NCBI RefSeq assembly: GCF_013426915.1
Contig: NZ_AP023179.1
Coordinates: 3,162,001 to 3,226,000 of the forward strand
Reading direction: 5' to 3'
DNA length: 64,000 nt
Origin: Paraburkholderia sp. PGU19
GTDB lineage: Bacteria > Pseudomonadota > Gammaproteobacteria > Burkholderiales > Burkholderiaceae
The notes under the pieces are model-generated. The model saw only the letters and a list, made by a program, of their open reading frames with translations. It searched no databases and was not told where the DNA came from. The position numbers and the translations under genes were made by a program. Shown here piece after piece: positions 9,319-17,973 of the stretch. Within the stretch, counting starts at the first letter, position 1; each line of letters starts with the position of its first letter.

Positions 9319-11211
9319 TCAAACAATAATCCGCGCCGGCAACGCCCCACGCAGCGCATTGCAGAGTAGCAGCGCTTGCGCATTCAACACATCTTCCCGA
9401 GTCAGCACCCGTTCGCCGGCTTGCATGTCGGGATCGTCCAGCAGCACACCACGCATCACGCCCGGCAACACGCCCGACGACAACGGCGGCGTCCACCAGC
9501 GGCCATCCAGCATCACGAAAATGTTTGACCGGCCGCCCTCGGTCAGCTCGCCGCGTTCGTTGAAGAACAACGTGTCGAACGCATCGTGCGATTCGGCTTC
9601 GCGCCAGCCACGATCGTATTCCGCGCGCCGCGTTGTCTTGTGCAGCAGCAGCGGATCGGTTGCCTGCATCGTCGCGAAACCGTGATCGGGGCCGAGCAGC
9701 ACGCCGACCACGTCTTCCGTCAGCGGCACGAGCGGCGCAAACGTGATTTCCGCCGCGCCAGCCTTGTCCAGCGTCAGCCGCATCCGGTGCGGCGTGGCGT
9801 TGCGCAGCGCCGCGCATTGCGCGACGAGCTGCGCGCGCACGCTCTCTTCGTCAAACGCGAAGCCTAGCCACCGGGCACTATGGCCAAGCCGCGCGAGATG
9901 CCGGTCGAAATGCCGCGCGCCGCCTTCACGCGTCGCATACATCGTTTCGAATAGCTGGAAGCCCGGGTCGGCTTCCGTCAGGAAACGCGCTTTCAATTTG
10001 CACTCCGCGTATTCGTCCTGCGCCACGCTATCGAGCACGATGCCCGCGCCGATGCCCATTTCGCCATGCCGTGCGCCGTCCGGTGTGACGGCGCCGAGCG
10101 TCAGCGTGCGGATCGCCACCGACAGACAAAAATCGCCGCACTGCTTGCCGACTGTCTCGCCGAGATCTGGCTGCGCGTCGAGCCAGCCGATTGCGCCCGT
10201 GTACAGCCCGCGCGGCGTGGACTCGAGTTGCTCGATCAACTGCATGGTCTTGTGCTTGGGCGCGCCCGTGATCGAGCCGCACGGAAACAGCGCGCGCAGC
10301 ACCTCGGCAAACGACGTGCGCGGCTGCAACGTCGCCGTCACGGTCGACGTCATCTGCCACAACGACTGATACGGCTCGATCGAAAACAGCGCGGGCGTTT
10401 TCACCGTGCCGGTTTCCGCGATCCGCGACAGATCGTTGCGCAGCAGATCGACGATCATCACGTTTTCCGCGCGGTTCTTCGGGTCGCTGGCAAGGAACTC
10501 GGCAGCCGCGCGATCCTGCTGCGCGTCCGACGAACGCGGCGCGGTGCCCTTCATTGGCCGTGTGCGCAGCGAAGCGCCCTTCTTCTCGACGAACAGCTCC
10601 GGCGAGCACGACACGACCCAGCGGTCGTCGGGCAATGCGATCAGCGCGCCGTAGTGAACCGACTGCCGCGCGCGCAGCCGCCGGAATAGCGCGGCGGGCG
10701 TGCCGAACACGTCGAAATATAGCCGGTAGGTGTAGTTGATCTGATAGGAGTCGCCGGCGCGCAGCGCGTCGTGAATCGCGCCGATGGCCTGCGTGAACTG
10801 CGTTTCGTCGACGCTCGCATGAACGCCGCCGATGCCCGCCACAGAAGGCTCGACGGCCGCGCTGTCGTAGAGCGCGAGCCATGTGTCGACCTCGTCGCGC
10901 GACATCTTCCGGCACGTCTCGAACAATAAAAAACGCAGCGTGCCACTCGCACGCTGCGTCTTCTGCTGCAAAGCCTGTCCAAATTCGTAGTCGGCCAGCA
11001 CGACGGCGAACAGCCCGCTATCGATATCAGCCGAAGCCGCCTCGCAGACGGCGTCCAGCTGCGCGCGGTCGGTGCAAACGTGCTCGCGACGAAACCCCGT
11101 GTACAGCCGGCTCGAACAGCGACTCGTAGTCGAGTCGCAGTCGTCCAGCAACGCGAACACGGAGCTTCCTTCGTGAGCCGCTGTTTCCTGAGCCGCCATG
11201 CATGCCGCCAA
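9319..11211 (-). CDS. pabB: Bifunctional aminodeoxychorismate synthase component I / 4-amino-4-deoxychorismate lyase (PabB-PabC fusion)
   Basis: The 630-residue protein appears to combine two consecutive steps of p-aminobenzoate synthesis. Residues about 110-370 form the chorismate-binding domain, with SYQINYTYRLYFD, RPMKGTAPR, ENVMIVDLLRNDLSRIA and FPCGSITGAPKHKTM. Residues about 385-630 match class IV PLP aminotransferases/lyases, with FQLFETMYA, LLLHKTTRRAEYD (probable PLP lysine), FFNERGELTEGGRSNIFV and GVLPGVMR. It starts 12 bases after the dnaJ stop, so it probably sits at the tail of the dnaK operon. PABA feeds the folate pathway that includes FolK. Such PabBC fusions are known in beta-proteobacteria. 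Confidence 0.92.
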   Translation of the reverse strand: MAACMAAQETAAHEGSSVFALLDDCDSTTSRCSSRLYTGFRREHVCTDRAQLDAVCEAASADIDSGLFAVVLADYEFGQALQQKTQRASGTLRFLLFETCRKMSRDEVDTWLALYDSAAVEPSVAGIGGVHASVDETQFTQAIGAIHDALRAGDSYQINYTYRLYFDVFGTPAALFRRLRARQSVHYGALIALPDDRWVVSCSPELFVEKKGASLRTRPMKGTAPRSSDAQQDRAAAEFLASDPKNRAENVMIVDLLRNDLSRIAETGTVKTPALFSIEPYQSLWQMTSTVTATLQPRTSFAEVLRALFPCGSITGAPKHKTMQLIEQLESTPRGLYTGAIGWLDAQPDLGETVGKQCGDFCLSVAIRTLTLGAVTPDGARHGEMGIGAGIVLDSVAQDEYAECKLKARFLTEADPGFQLFETMYATREGGARHFDRHLARLGHSARWLGFAFDEESVRAQLVAQCAALRNATPHRMRLTLDKAGAAEITFAPLVPLTEDVVGVLLGPDHGFATMQATDPLLLHKTTRRAEYDRGWREAESHDAFDTLFFNERGELTEGGRSNIFVMLDGRWWTPPLSSGVLPGVMRGVLLDDPDMQAGERVLTREDVLNAQALLLCNALRGALPARIIV

Positions 11212-11223
11212 CTTCAGAACGCG

Positions 11224-12357
11224 TTAATCGAAAAAGCTCTTGACGCGGTCGAACCAGCTTTTGCTCTGCGGGCTATGACGCGCGCCGCCTTCCACAAGCG
11301 ACTTCTCGAACTGCTGCAGCAGGTCGCGCTGCGAATCCGTGAGCTTGACGGGCGTTTCCACCTGAACATGCACGTATAGATCACCCGCGATGCTCGAACG
11401 CAAACCCTTGATGCCCTTGCCGCGCAACCGGAACGTCTTGCCCGACTGCGTGCCTTCCGGCACTGTAAAGCTCGCGCGGCCAGCAAGCGTCGGCACTTCG
11501 ATCTCGCCGCCCAGCGCCGCCTTCGTGAACGGAATCGGCATCTGGCAATGCAGATCGTCGCCGTCGCGCTCGAATACAGCGTGCGCCTTGATGTGAATCT
11601 CGACGTACAGGTCGCCCGACGGACCGCCGTTGATGCCCGGCTCGCCGTTGCCAGCCGAACGGATGCGCATGCCGTCGTCGATGCCCGCCGGAATCTTCAC
11701 TTCCAGCGTCTTGGTTTCCTTGGTCTTGCCCGCGCCGTGGCAGTGCGTGCAAGGCTCGGGGATGTAGGTGCCCGTGCCGTGACACTTCGGACACGTCTGC
11801 TGGATGCTGAAGAAGCCTTGCGACATCCGCACCGCGCCCGAGCCGTTACAGGTCGGACAGGTTTCCGGCTTCGTGCCCGGCTTGGCGCCCGAACCGTGAC
11901 AGATTTCACACGACGCCCAGCTCGGCACGCGGATCTGCGTGTCGTAGCCGTGCGCAGCCTGCTCGAGCGTGATTTCCATGCTGTAGCGCAGATCGGCGCC
12001 GCGATACACCTGCGGGCCGCCGCGGCCGCCGCGGCCACCGGCTGCTGCCTGGCCGAAGATGTCGCCGAAGATGTCGCCGAATGCATCGGCAAAACCGCCG
12101 AAACCCTGGGCGCCCGCACCCGCCATGTTCGGATCGACGCCAGCGTGGCCGTACTGGTCGTACGCTGCACGCTTTTGCGAATCCGACAGCATTTCATAGG
12201 CTTCCTTCACCTCTTTGAAATGCTCTTCCGCATCCTTGTTGCCCGGATTGCGGTCAGGGTGGTGCTTCATCGCGAGCTTGCGATAAGCCTTCTTGATTTC
12301 GTCGTCGCTCGCGTTCTTTGCAACGCCCAGAATCTCGTAGTAATCCCGTTTCGCCAT
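11224..12357 (-). CDS. dnaJ: Chaperone protein DnaJ
   Basis: DnaJ (Hsp40) delivers unfolded clients to DnaK and stimulates its ATPase. The 377-residue protein has the full type I layout. A J domain occupies residues 1-70 with the HPD motif in [10 protein letters not shown], then a Gly/Phe-rich linker (about 75-115). Four CxxCxGxG zinc-finger repeats follow ([32 protein letters not shown]; about 148-210), then the C-terminal substrate-binding domain. It follows dnaK with a 254-bp gap containing a strong hairpin, and pabB follows 12 bases later. Expression is expected to be heat-inducible through the upstream sigma-32-like promoters. Confidence 0.97.
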   Translation of the reverse strand: MAKRDYYEILGVAKNASDDEIKKAYRKLAMKHHPDRNPGNKDAEEHFKEVKEAYEMLSDSQKRAAYDQYGHAGVDPNMAGAGAQGFGGFADAFGDIFGDIFGQAAAGGRGGRGGPQVYRGADLRYSMEITLEQAAHGYDTQIRVPSWASCEICHGSGAKPGTKPETCPTCNGSGAVRMSQGFFSIQQTCPKCHGTGTYIPEPCTHCHGAGKTKETKTLEVKIPAGIDDGMRIRSAGNGEPGINGGPSGDLYVEIHIKAHAVFERDGDDLHCQMPIPFTKAALGGEIEVPTLAGRASFTVPEGTQSGKTFRLRGKGIKGLRSSIAGDLYVHVQVETPVKLTDSQRDLLQQFEKSLVEGGARHSPQSKSWFDRVKSFFD

Positions 12358-12561
12358 ATCGGTTCAACGCCATCCGCGCAGTGCGGCGCGGCGGCTCCTC
12401 TTGAATGCTGGAGTCTCGCGACTCGTAAGGCTCTGGCCTCGACCGCAATTACGGGTCAAAAGCCGCGCCCTCCATAAAACAAATGTGCCCGGAGAGCCGA
12501 AAGGCTCGCCAGGCGCGTGATCGGTTCAGACGCCGTGGAGGCGCTCAACCCTTTGCAGCCG

Positions 12562-12588
12562 GGCTGCGCACGGATGACATGCGCAGCC
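12562..12588 (-). other. dnaK-dnaJ intergenic hairpin
   Basis: GGCTGCGCA (12562-12570) and TGCGCAGCC (12580-12588) are perfect 9-bp inverted arms around a 9-nt loop, 23 bases beyond the dnaK stop. There is no T-tract, so it is more likely an RNA-processing or stability hairpin, or a partial terminator, than a full terminator. A second short hairpin, GAGCC-GAAA-GGCTC, lies near 12493-12506. Apart from these I see nothing in the 254-bp gap. Confidence 0.5.
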
Positions 12589-12611
12589 TTGCGGTCAGAT
12601 AGCAACCCGGC

Positions 12612-14564
12612 TTAGTCCTTCTTCACTTCCTTGAACTCGGCGTCGACGACGTCGTCGGCCTGCTGGCTTTGGCCCGCTGCCGCTGCTTCCGCACCGGCTG
12701 CGCCCGCACCTGCCGCGCCCGCTGCACCTTGCGCCTGCATGTCGGCGTACATCTTTTCGCCGAGCTTCTGCGACGCCGTTGCAACCGTCTCGATCTTGGC
12801 TTCGATCGCTGCCTTGTCGCTCGAGCCGCTCTTCAGCGTTTCTTCGAGATCCTTCAGCGCGGCTTCGATCTTTTCCTTCTCGCCCGCGTCCAGCTTGTCG
12901 CCGTACTCGGTGAGCGCCTTCTTCGTGCTGTGGACCAGCGCATCGCCCTGGTTGCGGGCGTCGGCCAGTTCACGCAGCTTGTGATCTTCTTCCGCGTTCG
13001 CTTCCGCGTCCTTCACCATCTTTTCGATTTCGGCTTCCGACAGACCCGAGTTCGCCTTGATCGTGATGCGGTTTTCCTTGCCCGTCGCCTTGTCCTTCGC
13101 GCCGACGTGCAGAATGCCGTTCGCGTCGATGTCGAAGCTCACTTCGATCTGCGGCACGCCGCGCGGTGCGGGCGGAATGCCTTCCAGGTTGAACTCGCCC
13201 AGCAGCTTGTTACCCGCCGCCATTTCGCGCTCGCCCTGGAACACCTTGATCGTCACGGCGCCCTGATTGTCGTCCGCCGTCGAATACACCTGGGCGTGCT
13301 TGGTCGGGATCGTGGTGTTCTTGTTGATCATCTTCGTCATCACGCCGCCGAGCGTTTCAATGCCCAGCGACAGCGGCGTCACGTCCAGCAGCAGCACGTC
13401 CTTGCGGTCGCCCGACAGCACCTGGCCTTGAATCGCCGCGCCGACAGCAACGGCTTCGTCCGGGTTCACGTCGCGGCGCGGGTCCTTGCCGAAGAACTCC
13501 TTGACCTTCTCCTGCACCTTCGGCATACGCGTCTGGCCGCCGACGAGAATCACGTCGTCGATTTCGCCGACCTTCACGCCCGCATCCTTGATCGCGACGC
13601 GGCACGGCTCGATGGTGCGCTCGATCAGGTCTTCGACCAGCGCTTCCAGCTTGGCGCGCGTGATCTTCAGGTTCAAGTGCTTCGGACCCGATGCGTCCGC
13701 CGTGATGTACGGCAGGTTGATTTCCGTCTGCTGACCCGACGACAGTTCGATCTTCGCCTTTTCAGCCGCTTCCTTCAGGCGTTGCAGCGCGAGCACGTCC
13801 TTCGACAGATCGACGCCTTGCTCTTTCTTGAACTCGCCGATGATGTAGTCGATGATGCGCTGGTCGAAGTCTTCACCGCCGAGGAACGTGTCGCCGTTCG
13901 TCGACAGCACTTCGAACTGCATTTCGCCGTCCACGTCCGCGATTTCGATGATCGAGATGTCGAACGTGCCGCCGCCCAGGTCGAACACCGCGATCTTGCG
14001 GTCGCCCTTTTCAGCCTTGTCCAGACCGAACGCGAGCGCAGCCGCCGTCGGTTCGTTGATGATCCGCTTCACGTCCAGACCGGCGATGCGGCCTGCGTCC
14101 TTCGTAGCCTGACGCTGGCTGTCGTTGAAGTACGCCGGGACCGTGATGACGGCTTCCGTGACCGTCTCGCCGAGATAGTCTTCGGCCGTTTTCTTCATCT
14201 TGCGCAGCACTTCGGCGGAAATCTGCGACGGCGCGAGCTTTTGCCCATGCGCTTCGACCCAGGCGTCGCCGTTGTCGTGCTTAACGATCTTGTAGGGCAT
14301 CAGGCCGATGTCCTTCTGCACTTCTTTTTCTTCGAAGCGGCGGCCGATCAGGCGCTTGACCGCGTACAGCGTGTTCTTCGGGTTGGTAACCGATTGACGC
14401 TTGGCAGGCGCGCCGACCAGGACTTCGTTGTCGTCCATGTAAGCGATGATCGACGGCGTGGTGCGTGCACCTTCCGAATTCTCGATCACCTTGACCTGAT
14501 TGCCTTCCATCAGCGCCACGCACGAATTGGTGGTGCCGAGGTCGATGCCGATGATTTTGCCCAT
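12612..14564 (-). CDS. dnaK: Chaperone protein DnaK (Hsp70)
   Basis: DnaK is the ATP-dependent Hsp70 chaperone of the cytosol. The start is the ATG at 14564, giving [17 protein letters not shown] and 650 residues. It is preceded by AGGAGA at a good distance; the upstream in-frame extension is non-coding. Visible motifs are the phosphate-1 loop [11 protein letters not shown], the [11 protein letters not shown] segment near residue 200, [13 protein letters not shown], and the linker [18 protein letters not shown] before the substrate-binding domain. The C-terminal tail is Ala/Gly-rich and ends in an acidic [12 protein letters not shown] segment. It has its own sigma-32-like promoter at 14658-14686. 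Confidence 0.98.
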   Translation of the reverse strand: MGKIIGIDLGTTNSCVALMEGNQVKVIENSEGARTTPSIIAYMDDNEVLVGAPAKRQSVTNPKNTLYAVKRLIGRRFEEKEVQKDIGLMPYKIVKHDNGDAWVEAHGQKLAPSQISAEVLRKMKKTAEDYLGETVTEAVITVPAYFNDSQRQATKDAGRIAGLDVKRIINEPTAAALAFGLDKAEKGDRKIAVFDLGGGTFDISIIEIADVDGEMQFEVLSTNGDTFLGGEDFDQRIIDYIIGEFKKEQGVDLSKDVLALQRLKEAAEKAKIELSSGQQTEINLPYITADASGPKHLNLKITRAKLEALVEDLIERTIEPCRVAIKDAGVKVGEIDDVILVGGQTRMPKVQEKVKEFFGKDPRRDVNPDEAVAVGAAIQGQVLSGDRKDVLLLDVTPLSLGIETLGGVMTKMINKNTTIPTKHAQVYSTADDNQGAVTIKVFQGEREMAAGNKLLGEFNLEGIPPAPRGVPQIEVSFDIDANGILHVGAKDKATGKENRITIKANSGLSEAEIEKMVKDAEANAEEDHKLRELADARNQGDALVHSTKKALTEYGDKLDAGEKEKIEAALKDLEETLKSGSSDKAAIEAKIETVATASQKLGEKMYADMQAQGAAGAAGAGAAGAEAAAAGQSQQADDVVDAEFKEVKKD

Positions 14565-14650
14565 TTTTACTAATCTCCTGACTTTGATCGCTGCGGGCAT
14601 CGCTGGCTGACCCATCCGGCCACCGGGCGTCCCGCCCCTGAATTTCATCC

Positions 14651-14669
14651 TGCACTCAACATAAGTGCA
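14651..14669. promoter_or_regulatory. CIRCE-like dyad overlapping the dnaK -10 region
   Basis: TGCACT (14651-14656) and AGTGCA (14664-14669) form a perfect inverted repeat with a 7-nt spacer. The core GCACT/AGTGC resembles the half-sites of the HrcA operator CIRCE (GCACTC-N9-GAGTGC), but the spacing is 4 nt shorter. hrcA lies 3.4 kb away in this window. Binding by HrcA is an inference and uncertain because of the spacing. Confidence 0.3.
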
Positions 14670-14686
14670 GTCGCATCGTTTTCAAG
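14658..14686 (-). promoter_or_regulatory. Sigma-32-like promoter of dnaK
   Basis: On the minus strand CTTGAA (14686-14681) matches the heat-shock -35 element exactly. After 14 bases comes ACTTATGT (14666-14659), which keeps the C, A, T and final T of the CCCATNT core. It lies about 95 bases upstream of the dnaK start. The -10 match is partial, so the call is moderate. Confidence 0.5.
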
Positions 14687-14747
14687 ACCCTTAATGCGAT
14701 ACGGTCATTAAATTTTTTCAATCGGCCTAGGCGCCGATTGGACCCGC

Positions 14748-15170
14748 TCACCCTGCGCCCGCCGCCCCTGCTCCGGGCGGGTCTACGCTGGCCGCGCGGA
14801 TTTTCTCACGCGCCGCGGCGACTGCCGCTTCGAATTGCGCCAGTCCATGCCAGCCCGTCGCCCGCCCGAGGCGCTTGCCCCGGTGAAAGAAGAACCACGT
14901 CGGCACGCCATGCAGCACAAAGCGCCGGCCCAGTTCGCGATGCTCGTACACATTGCTGTGAAACCAGCGCAGGCCGAGCGCACGGATCGCGTCCGGCTGC
15001 GCGAGCATCGCCTTCTTTGCGATTTCGCAGTTGAAGCAGTCCAGCCCCCAGAAGAACACCACGGCCAGATCGTCGCCCGCCGACTGGATGCCGGCATCGA
15101 AGGTATCGGCCGTGAGTGCCTGCATGTCGAAGACCGCGAACGCGGTGCTGTCGACGGGAATGCTGGCCAT
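14748..15170 (-). CDS. Thioredoxin-like protein between grpE and dnaK
   Basis: The 140-residue protein has a thioredoxin fold signature: a beta strand DLAVVFFWGLDC leading into the CFNC redox motif (CxxC, around residues 45-48), and the cis-Pro segment GVPTWFFFHRGKRLGR near residue 90. There is no signal peptide, so it should be cytosolic. It starts 17 bases after grpE and precedes dnaK by 183 bases, so it is probably cotranscribed with grpE and heat-induced. The CFNC motif differs from the CGPC of classical thioredoxin, which predicts a different redox potential or partner. Its function is not established; a link to folding or redox stress is inferred from position. Confidence 0.82.
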   Translation of the reverse strand: MASIPVDSTAFAVFDMQALTADTFDAGIQSAGDDLAVVFFWGLDCFNCEIAKKAMLAQPDAIRALGLRWFHSNVYEHRELGRRFVLHGVPTWFFFHRGKRLGRATGWHGLAQFEAAVAAAREKIRAASVDPPGAGAAGAG

Positions 15171-15187
15171 TACGATACGAGCGCCGC

Positions 15188-15790
15188 TTACTTCGGGGCC
15201 GCGACCGTGACCAGCGCCGGACGCAGCACGCGGTCGGCGATCACATAGCCCTTTTGCAGCACGGCGACCACGGTGTTCGGCTCCTGATCGGCCGGGACCA
15301 TCGAAATGGCCTGATGGCGATGCGGATCGAACTTCTCGCCAACGGGATTGAGAGCAACAACCTTGCCCTTCTCCAGCGCGCCCGTCAGCTGGCGCAGCGT
15401 CAGCTCGACGCCTTCGCGGACCTTCACGAGATCGTCGGAGGAGTGCGTGACGGCCGCTTCGAGGCTGTCGACGACGGGCAGCAGATGTTCGGCAAAGCTC
15501 TCGATGGCGAACTTGTGCGCCTTCGTGACGTCTTCCTGACCGCGGCGGCGCACGTTCTCCGTCTCCGCTTTGGCGCGCAGGAAGTTTTCCTGCATTTCGG
15601 CCAGCTTCGCCTGCGTTTCGGCCAGCGCGGCCTCTACGCCGGACGTTTCGGCCTGCTGTTCGCCGGCAACCGTTTCCGGCTTCTGCGCCTGAGCCTGCGG
15701 CTCGCCCGGTGCGGCCTCTGCGGCCTGGCGCGCGGCTTCGTCGGCGGGCGTGGGATTCTGGCTCGTCGGATTCTCTTGCGTGTTTTCCAT
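15188..15790 (-). CDS. grpE: Nucleotide exchange factor GrpE
   Basis: GrpE releases ADP from DnaK and acts as a thermosensor. The start is the ATG at 15790 ([15 protein letters not shown]), giving 200 residues; the open frame upstream is promoter DNA. The N terminus (residues 1-60) is Ala/Glu/Gln-rich and disordered. A long coiled-coil helix around [29 protein letters not shown] comes next, followed by the [18 protein letters not shown] helix and the C-terminal beta domain with [25 protein letters not shown]. It heads the grpE / thioredoxin-like / dnaK / dnaJ / pabB block. Confidence 0.97.
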   Translation of the reverse strand: MENTQENPTSQNPTPADEAARQAAEAAPGEPQAQAQKPETVAGEQQAETSGVEAALAETQAKLAEMQENFLRAKAETENVRRRGQEDVTKAHKFAIESFAEHLLPVVDSLEAAVTHSSDDLVKVREGVELTLRQLTGALEKGKVVALNPVGEKFDPHRHQAISMVPADQEPNTVVAVLQKGYVIADRVLRPALVTVAAPK

Positions 15791-15896
15791 GTCGCTGAAA
15801 TTCAAATAGATATGGCCAAGAAACGGCGGCAGTTTAACGGGACTCGCTCGATGAGCGTGGCGCCGATACAACATGCCGGCCGCGCATCAACGGTGC

Positions 15897-15925
15897 AAGT
15901 AAGGGTGCGCACGCCGTATTTCAAG
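15897..15925 (-). promoter_or_regulatory. Sigma-32-like promoter of grpE
   Basis: On the minus strand CTTGAA (15925-15920), extended to CTTGAAAT, is an exact heat-shock -35 match. After 14 bases comes CCCTTACTT (15905-15897), which resembles the CCCCATNT -10. It lies about 110 bases upstream of the grpE start. The rest of the 347-bp gap 15791-16137 holds only this promoter and the plus-strand promoter at 16008-16036, as far as I can see. Confidence 0.55.
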
Positions 15926-16007
15926 GCTCCCGCCAATGCTTTTTGCACCGTGCAGGGGCCCGGAAATCTGGCGTAACAAGCATTTCGAGCGCGACATCAT
16001 ATTGAGA

Positions 16008-16036
16008 TTGAGCGCGCTGCGCGAGTGTCCTAAACT
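16008..16036 (+). promoter_or_regulatory. Sigma-70-like promoter of the small ORF at 16138
   Basis: TTGAGC (16008-16013) and TAAACT (16031-16036) are separated by 17 bases and each match consensus at four of six positions. Transcription would begin near 16043 and leave a leader of about 95 nt before the GTG at 16138. Confidence 0.35.
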
Positions 16037-16137
16037 CAACTTAACCGTCCGAAAAGACACGTTAACCCTAATCTGACGTACGGCTTACTACCAGCTGAAT
16101 CGCCCGTTTCCGCTTGCAATCTCCATGGGGGAGTACC

Positions 16138-16299
16138 GTGAAACTGACCTTCGCTATATCGGTGGTCGCATTGGTACTCATCGCAGGCACCACGACCATC
16201 TGCATGTCCGGCGTCGTCAACGAACACACCACCGAATATGGTGGCGTTCATGCGACGATGGAACAGCTGTTCAACCCTAACGCGAAAATTTGTCGATGA
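16138..16299 (+). CDS. Small secreted or membrane-anchored protein (53 aa)
   Basis: A 53-codon ORF starts with GTG at 16138 behind GGGGGAG (16127-16133). It opens MKLTFAISVVALVLIAGTTT, a lysine followed by a 15-residue hydrophobic stretch, so the product is probably a signal-peptide or single-span membrane protein. The remainder (VVNEHTTEYGGVHATMEQLF and a short basic end) shows no known domain. The Cys near residue 22 lacks a proper lipobox. The 3' end overlaps the convergent hslR gene by 23 bases. A promoter candidate lies upstream. The spacing between ribosome-binding sequence and GTG is short (4 nt), so the start is uncertain. Confidence 0.5.
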   Translation: MKLTFAISVVALVLIAGTTTICMSGVVNEHTTEYGGVHATMEQLFNPNAKICR

Positions 16300-16678
16300 C
16301 GCGTCTATCGCGCTTGGTCGGCCGTCCGTGCAACTCGGCGGCTGGCTCGCGATAGGTCTTGCGCCGCTCGTTCTCCTGCTGGCGCTTCTGCCTGCCCTCT
16401 TCGGTTTCCACGTAAAGCGTCTGCGCGACGCTCGCTGGCCCGCGCACGTCGCACACGCCGAGCACCTGGATCTGCCACACAATCCGCTCGATTTCGATCT
16501 CGACCAGATCGCCGACCCGCACATCCTTGGCCGGCTTCACCGTCGCGCCACCGATCCGCACCCGGCCCTTCTCGACGGCATCGGTTGCCAGCGAGCGCGT
16601 CTTGAAGAAGCGCGCCGCCCACAGCCATTTGTCGATGCGCAAGCGAGCGCCCGGTTCGGTAGAAATCTTGTAGTTCAT
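16277..16678 (-). CDS. hslR: S4-domain RNA-binding heat shock protein Hsp15 (HslR)
   Basis: HslR binds free 50S subunits that carry nascent chains after premature dissociation and helps recycle them. The 133-residue product shows the S4 domain at residues 12-70 (RLRIDKWLWAARFFKTRSLA, VEKGRVRIGGATVKPAKDV, GDLVEIEI), then a basic C-terminal tail with RRKTYREPAAEL and ending KRDRRVIDKFSR. Length matches E. coli Hsp15. It lies 75 bases downstream of hemH and near grpE and hrcA, consistent with a heat-shock neighbourhood. An alternative is a generic S4 paralogue. Confidence 0.9.
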   Translation of the reverse strand: MNYKISTEPGARLRIDKWLWAARFFKTRSLATDAVEKGRVRIGGATVKPAKDVRVGDLVEIEIERIVWQIQVLGVCDVRGPASVAQTLYVETEEGRQKRQQENERRKTYREPAAELHGRPTKRDRRVIDKFSR

Positions 16679-16753
16679 CAGTCCTTCTTCAGGCGTTCCC
16701 AGACGCCATGAGCCGATATACGAATGCAGATTGCATGCCGGACCCGGAAAAAT

Positions 16754-17824
16754 TCACGCAACGGACGCGCTTTGCGGCGCGCTCACCTGCACCGGCCAGC
16801 CTTGCAGATGCTGCGCGACGATCTCGCCGAGCGCCGCAACCCACGCTGTCGACGCGTTCAGGCAGGGAATGGCGTGAAAAACTTTCCCGCCCGCGTGCAC
16901 GAATTCGTCGCGCACTTCCATGCCGATTTCCTCGATCGTCTCCAGACAATCCGCCGTGAAGCCCGGACAGAACACGTCCGCGCGATGCACACCCGCCGCG
17001 CCGAGCTCCTTGAGCGTCGGCGCCGTATAAGGCTGCAGCCATTCGGCCTTGCCAAAGCGCGACTGGAACGTCACGCGGCATTCCACCGTTGTGACCCCGA
17101 GCGCGTGCATCAGCAGCGACGCCGTCTGCTGACATTGCTCGTGATACGGATCGCCCAGGTCGAGCGTGCGCTTGGGCACGCCGTGAAAGCTCAGCACCAG
17201 TTTGTCGCCCGCCGCAAAGTCCGGGCGGCCGTGCGCATGCCAGTAATGGTTCACCTGCGCCGCGAGCGCCGAGATATAAGCGGGGTGATCCGCGTACTGG
17301 CGAACGGTGCGGATCTCCGGCTGGTTTCGCATGCGCTTGAGCGCGGCGAACGCGTCGTCGAACGCCGTGGCCGTGGTCGACGACGAATATTGCGGATACA
17401 TCGGCATCAGCAGGATGCGTTCTGCGCCCGCCAGCTTCAGCTGGTTGAGCATGGCGGGAATGCCCGGCGTGCCGTAACGCATCGCGTAATCGACGATCAC
17501 GGTGTAGTCGTTCAGGTGCAGCAGATGCCGCAGCCCTTCCACCTGCTTTTCCGTATGCACGCGCAGCGGCGAGCCTTCAGGCATCCAGACGGCCGCGTAC
17601 TTCTTCGCCGAGGCCACGCCGCGAAACGGCAGGATCAACAAACGCAGGATGATTTGCCACACGAACGACGGAATCTCGACCACGCGCGGATCGGACAGAA
17701 ACTGCGCGAGATAGCGCCGCACGGCGCGGGGCGTCGGCGCATCGGGCGTGCCGAGATTAATCAGCAACACCGCGACACGATGTGCCGCGGCATTCTGCGA
17801 GGGCCGCTCGAGATCGAAGCGCAT
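16754..17824 (-). CDS. hemH: Ferrochelatase HemH
   Basis: HemH inserts ferrous iron into protoporphyrin IX, the last step of heme synthesis, at the inner face of the membrane. From the ATG at 17824 ([10 protein letters not shown]) the protein is 356 residues; a TTG two codons upstream is an alternative start. It shows [15 protein letters not shown], the conserved catalytic-His segment [20 protein letters not shown] near residue 210, [16 protein letters not shown] and the [15 protein letters not shown] motif with a conserved Glu. It lies 149 bases after hrcA and 75 bases before hslR. Heme is used by the catalase and cytochrome b561 encoded later in the window. Confidence 0.97.
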   Translation of the reverse strand: MRFDLERPSQNAAAHRVAVLLINLGTPDAPTPRAVRRYLAQFLSDPRVVEIPSFVWQIILRLLILPFRGVASAKKYAAVWMPEGSPLRVHTEKQVEGLRHLLHLNDYTVIVDYAMRYGTPGIPAMLNQLKLAGAERILLMPMYPQYSSSTTATAFDDAFAALKRMRNQPEIRTVRQYADHPAYISALAAQVNHYWHAHGRPDFAAGDKLVLSFHGVPKRTLDLGDPYHEQCQQTASLLMHALGVTTVECRVTFQSRFGKAEWLQPYTAPTLKELGAAGVHRADVFCPGFTADCLETIEEIGMEVRDEFVHAGGKVFHAIPCLNASTAWVAALGEIVAQHLQGWPVQVSAPQSASVA

Positions 17825-17904
17825 AGGCAAAGGGAAGAGCCGTGCAAGCGCGCGGCACGTAATGAATCGGGAAGCCCATTATAGCGGCGCGGTCTGCCGC
17901 CGAT

Positions 17905-17921
17905 ACCTGGCCGTTCGGCCA
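17905..17921. repeat. 17-nt hairpin-forming repeat, copy 1
   Basis: acctggccgttcggcca occurs here in the hrcA-hemH gap and again, identical, at 39855-39871 upstream of yggS. The core TGGCC-GTTC-GGCCA forms a hairpin with a 4-nt loop. A related TTGGCC-ATTC-GGCC lies at 33231-33244. It may be a weak terminator or an unnamed short repeat. Confidence 0.4.
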
Positions 17922-17973
17922 ATTGGCACGGCGAAAAACGCCGCGCATGATGATCACCATGCCGAGTTCAACG

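Noticed and set aside
12669..14573. 634-codon plus-strand frame opposite dnaK
   Set aside because: High-GC antisense open frame; DnaK on the other strand is unambiguous.
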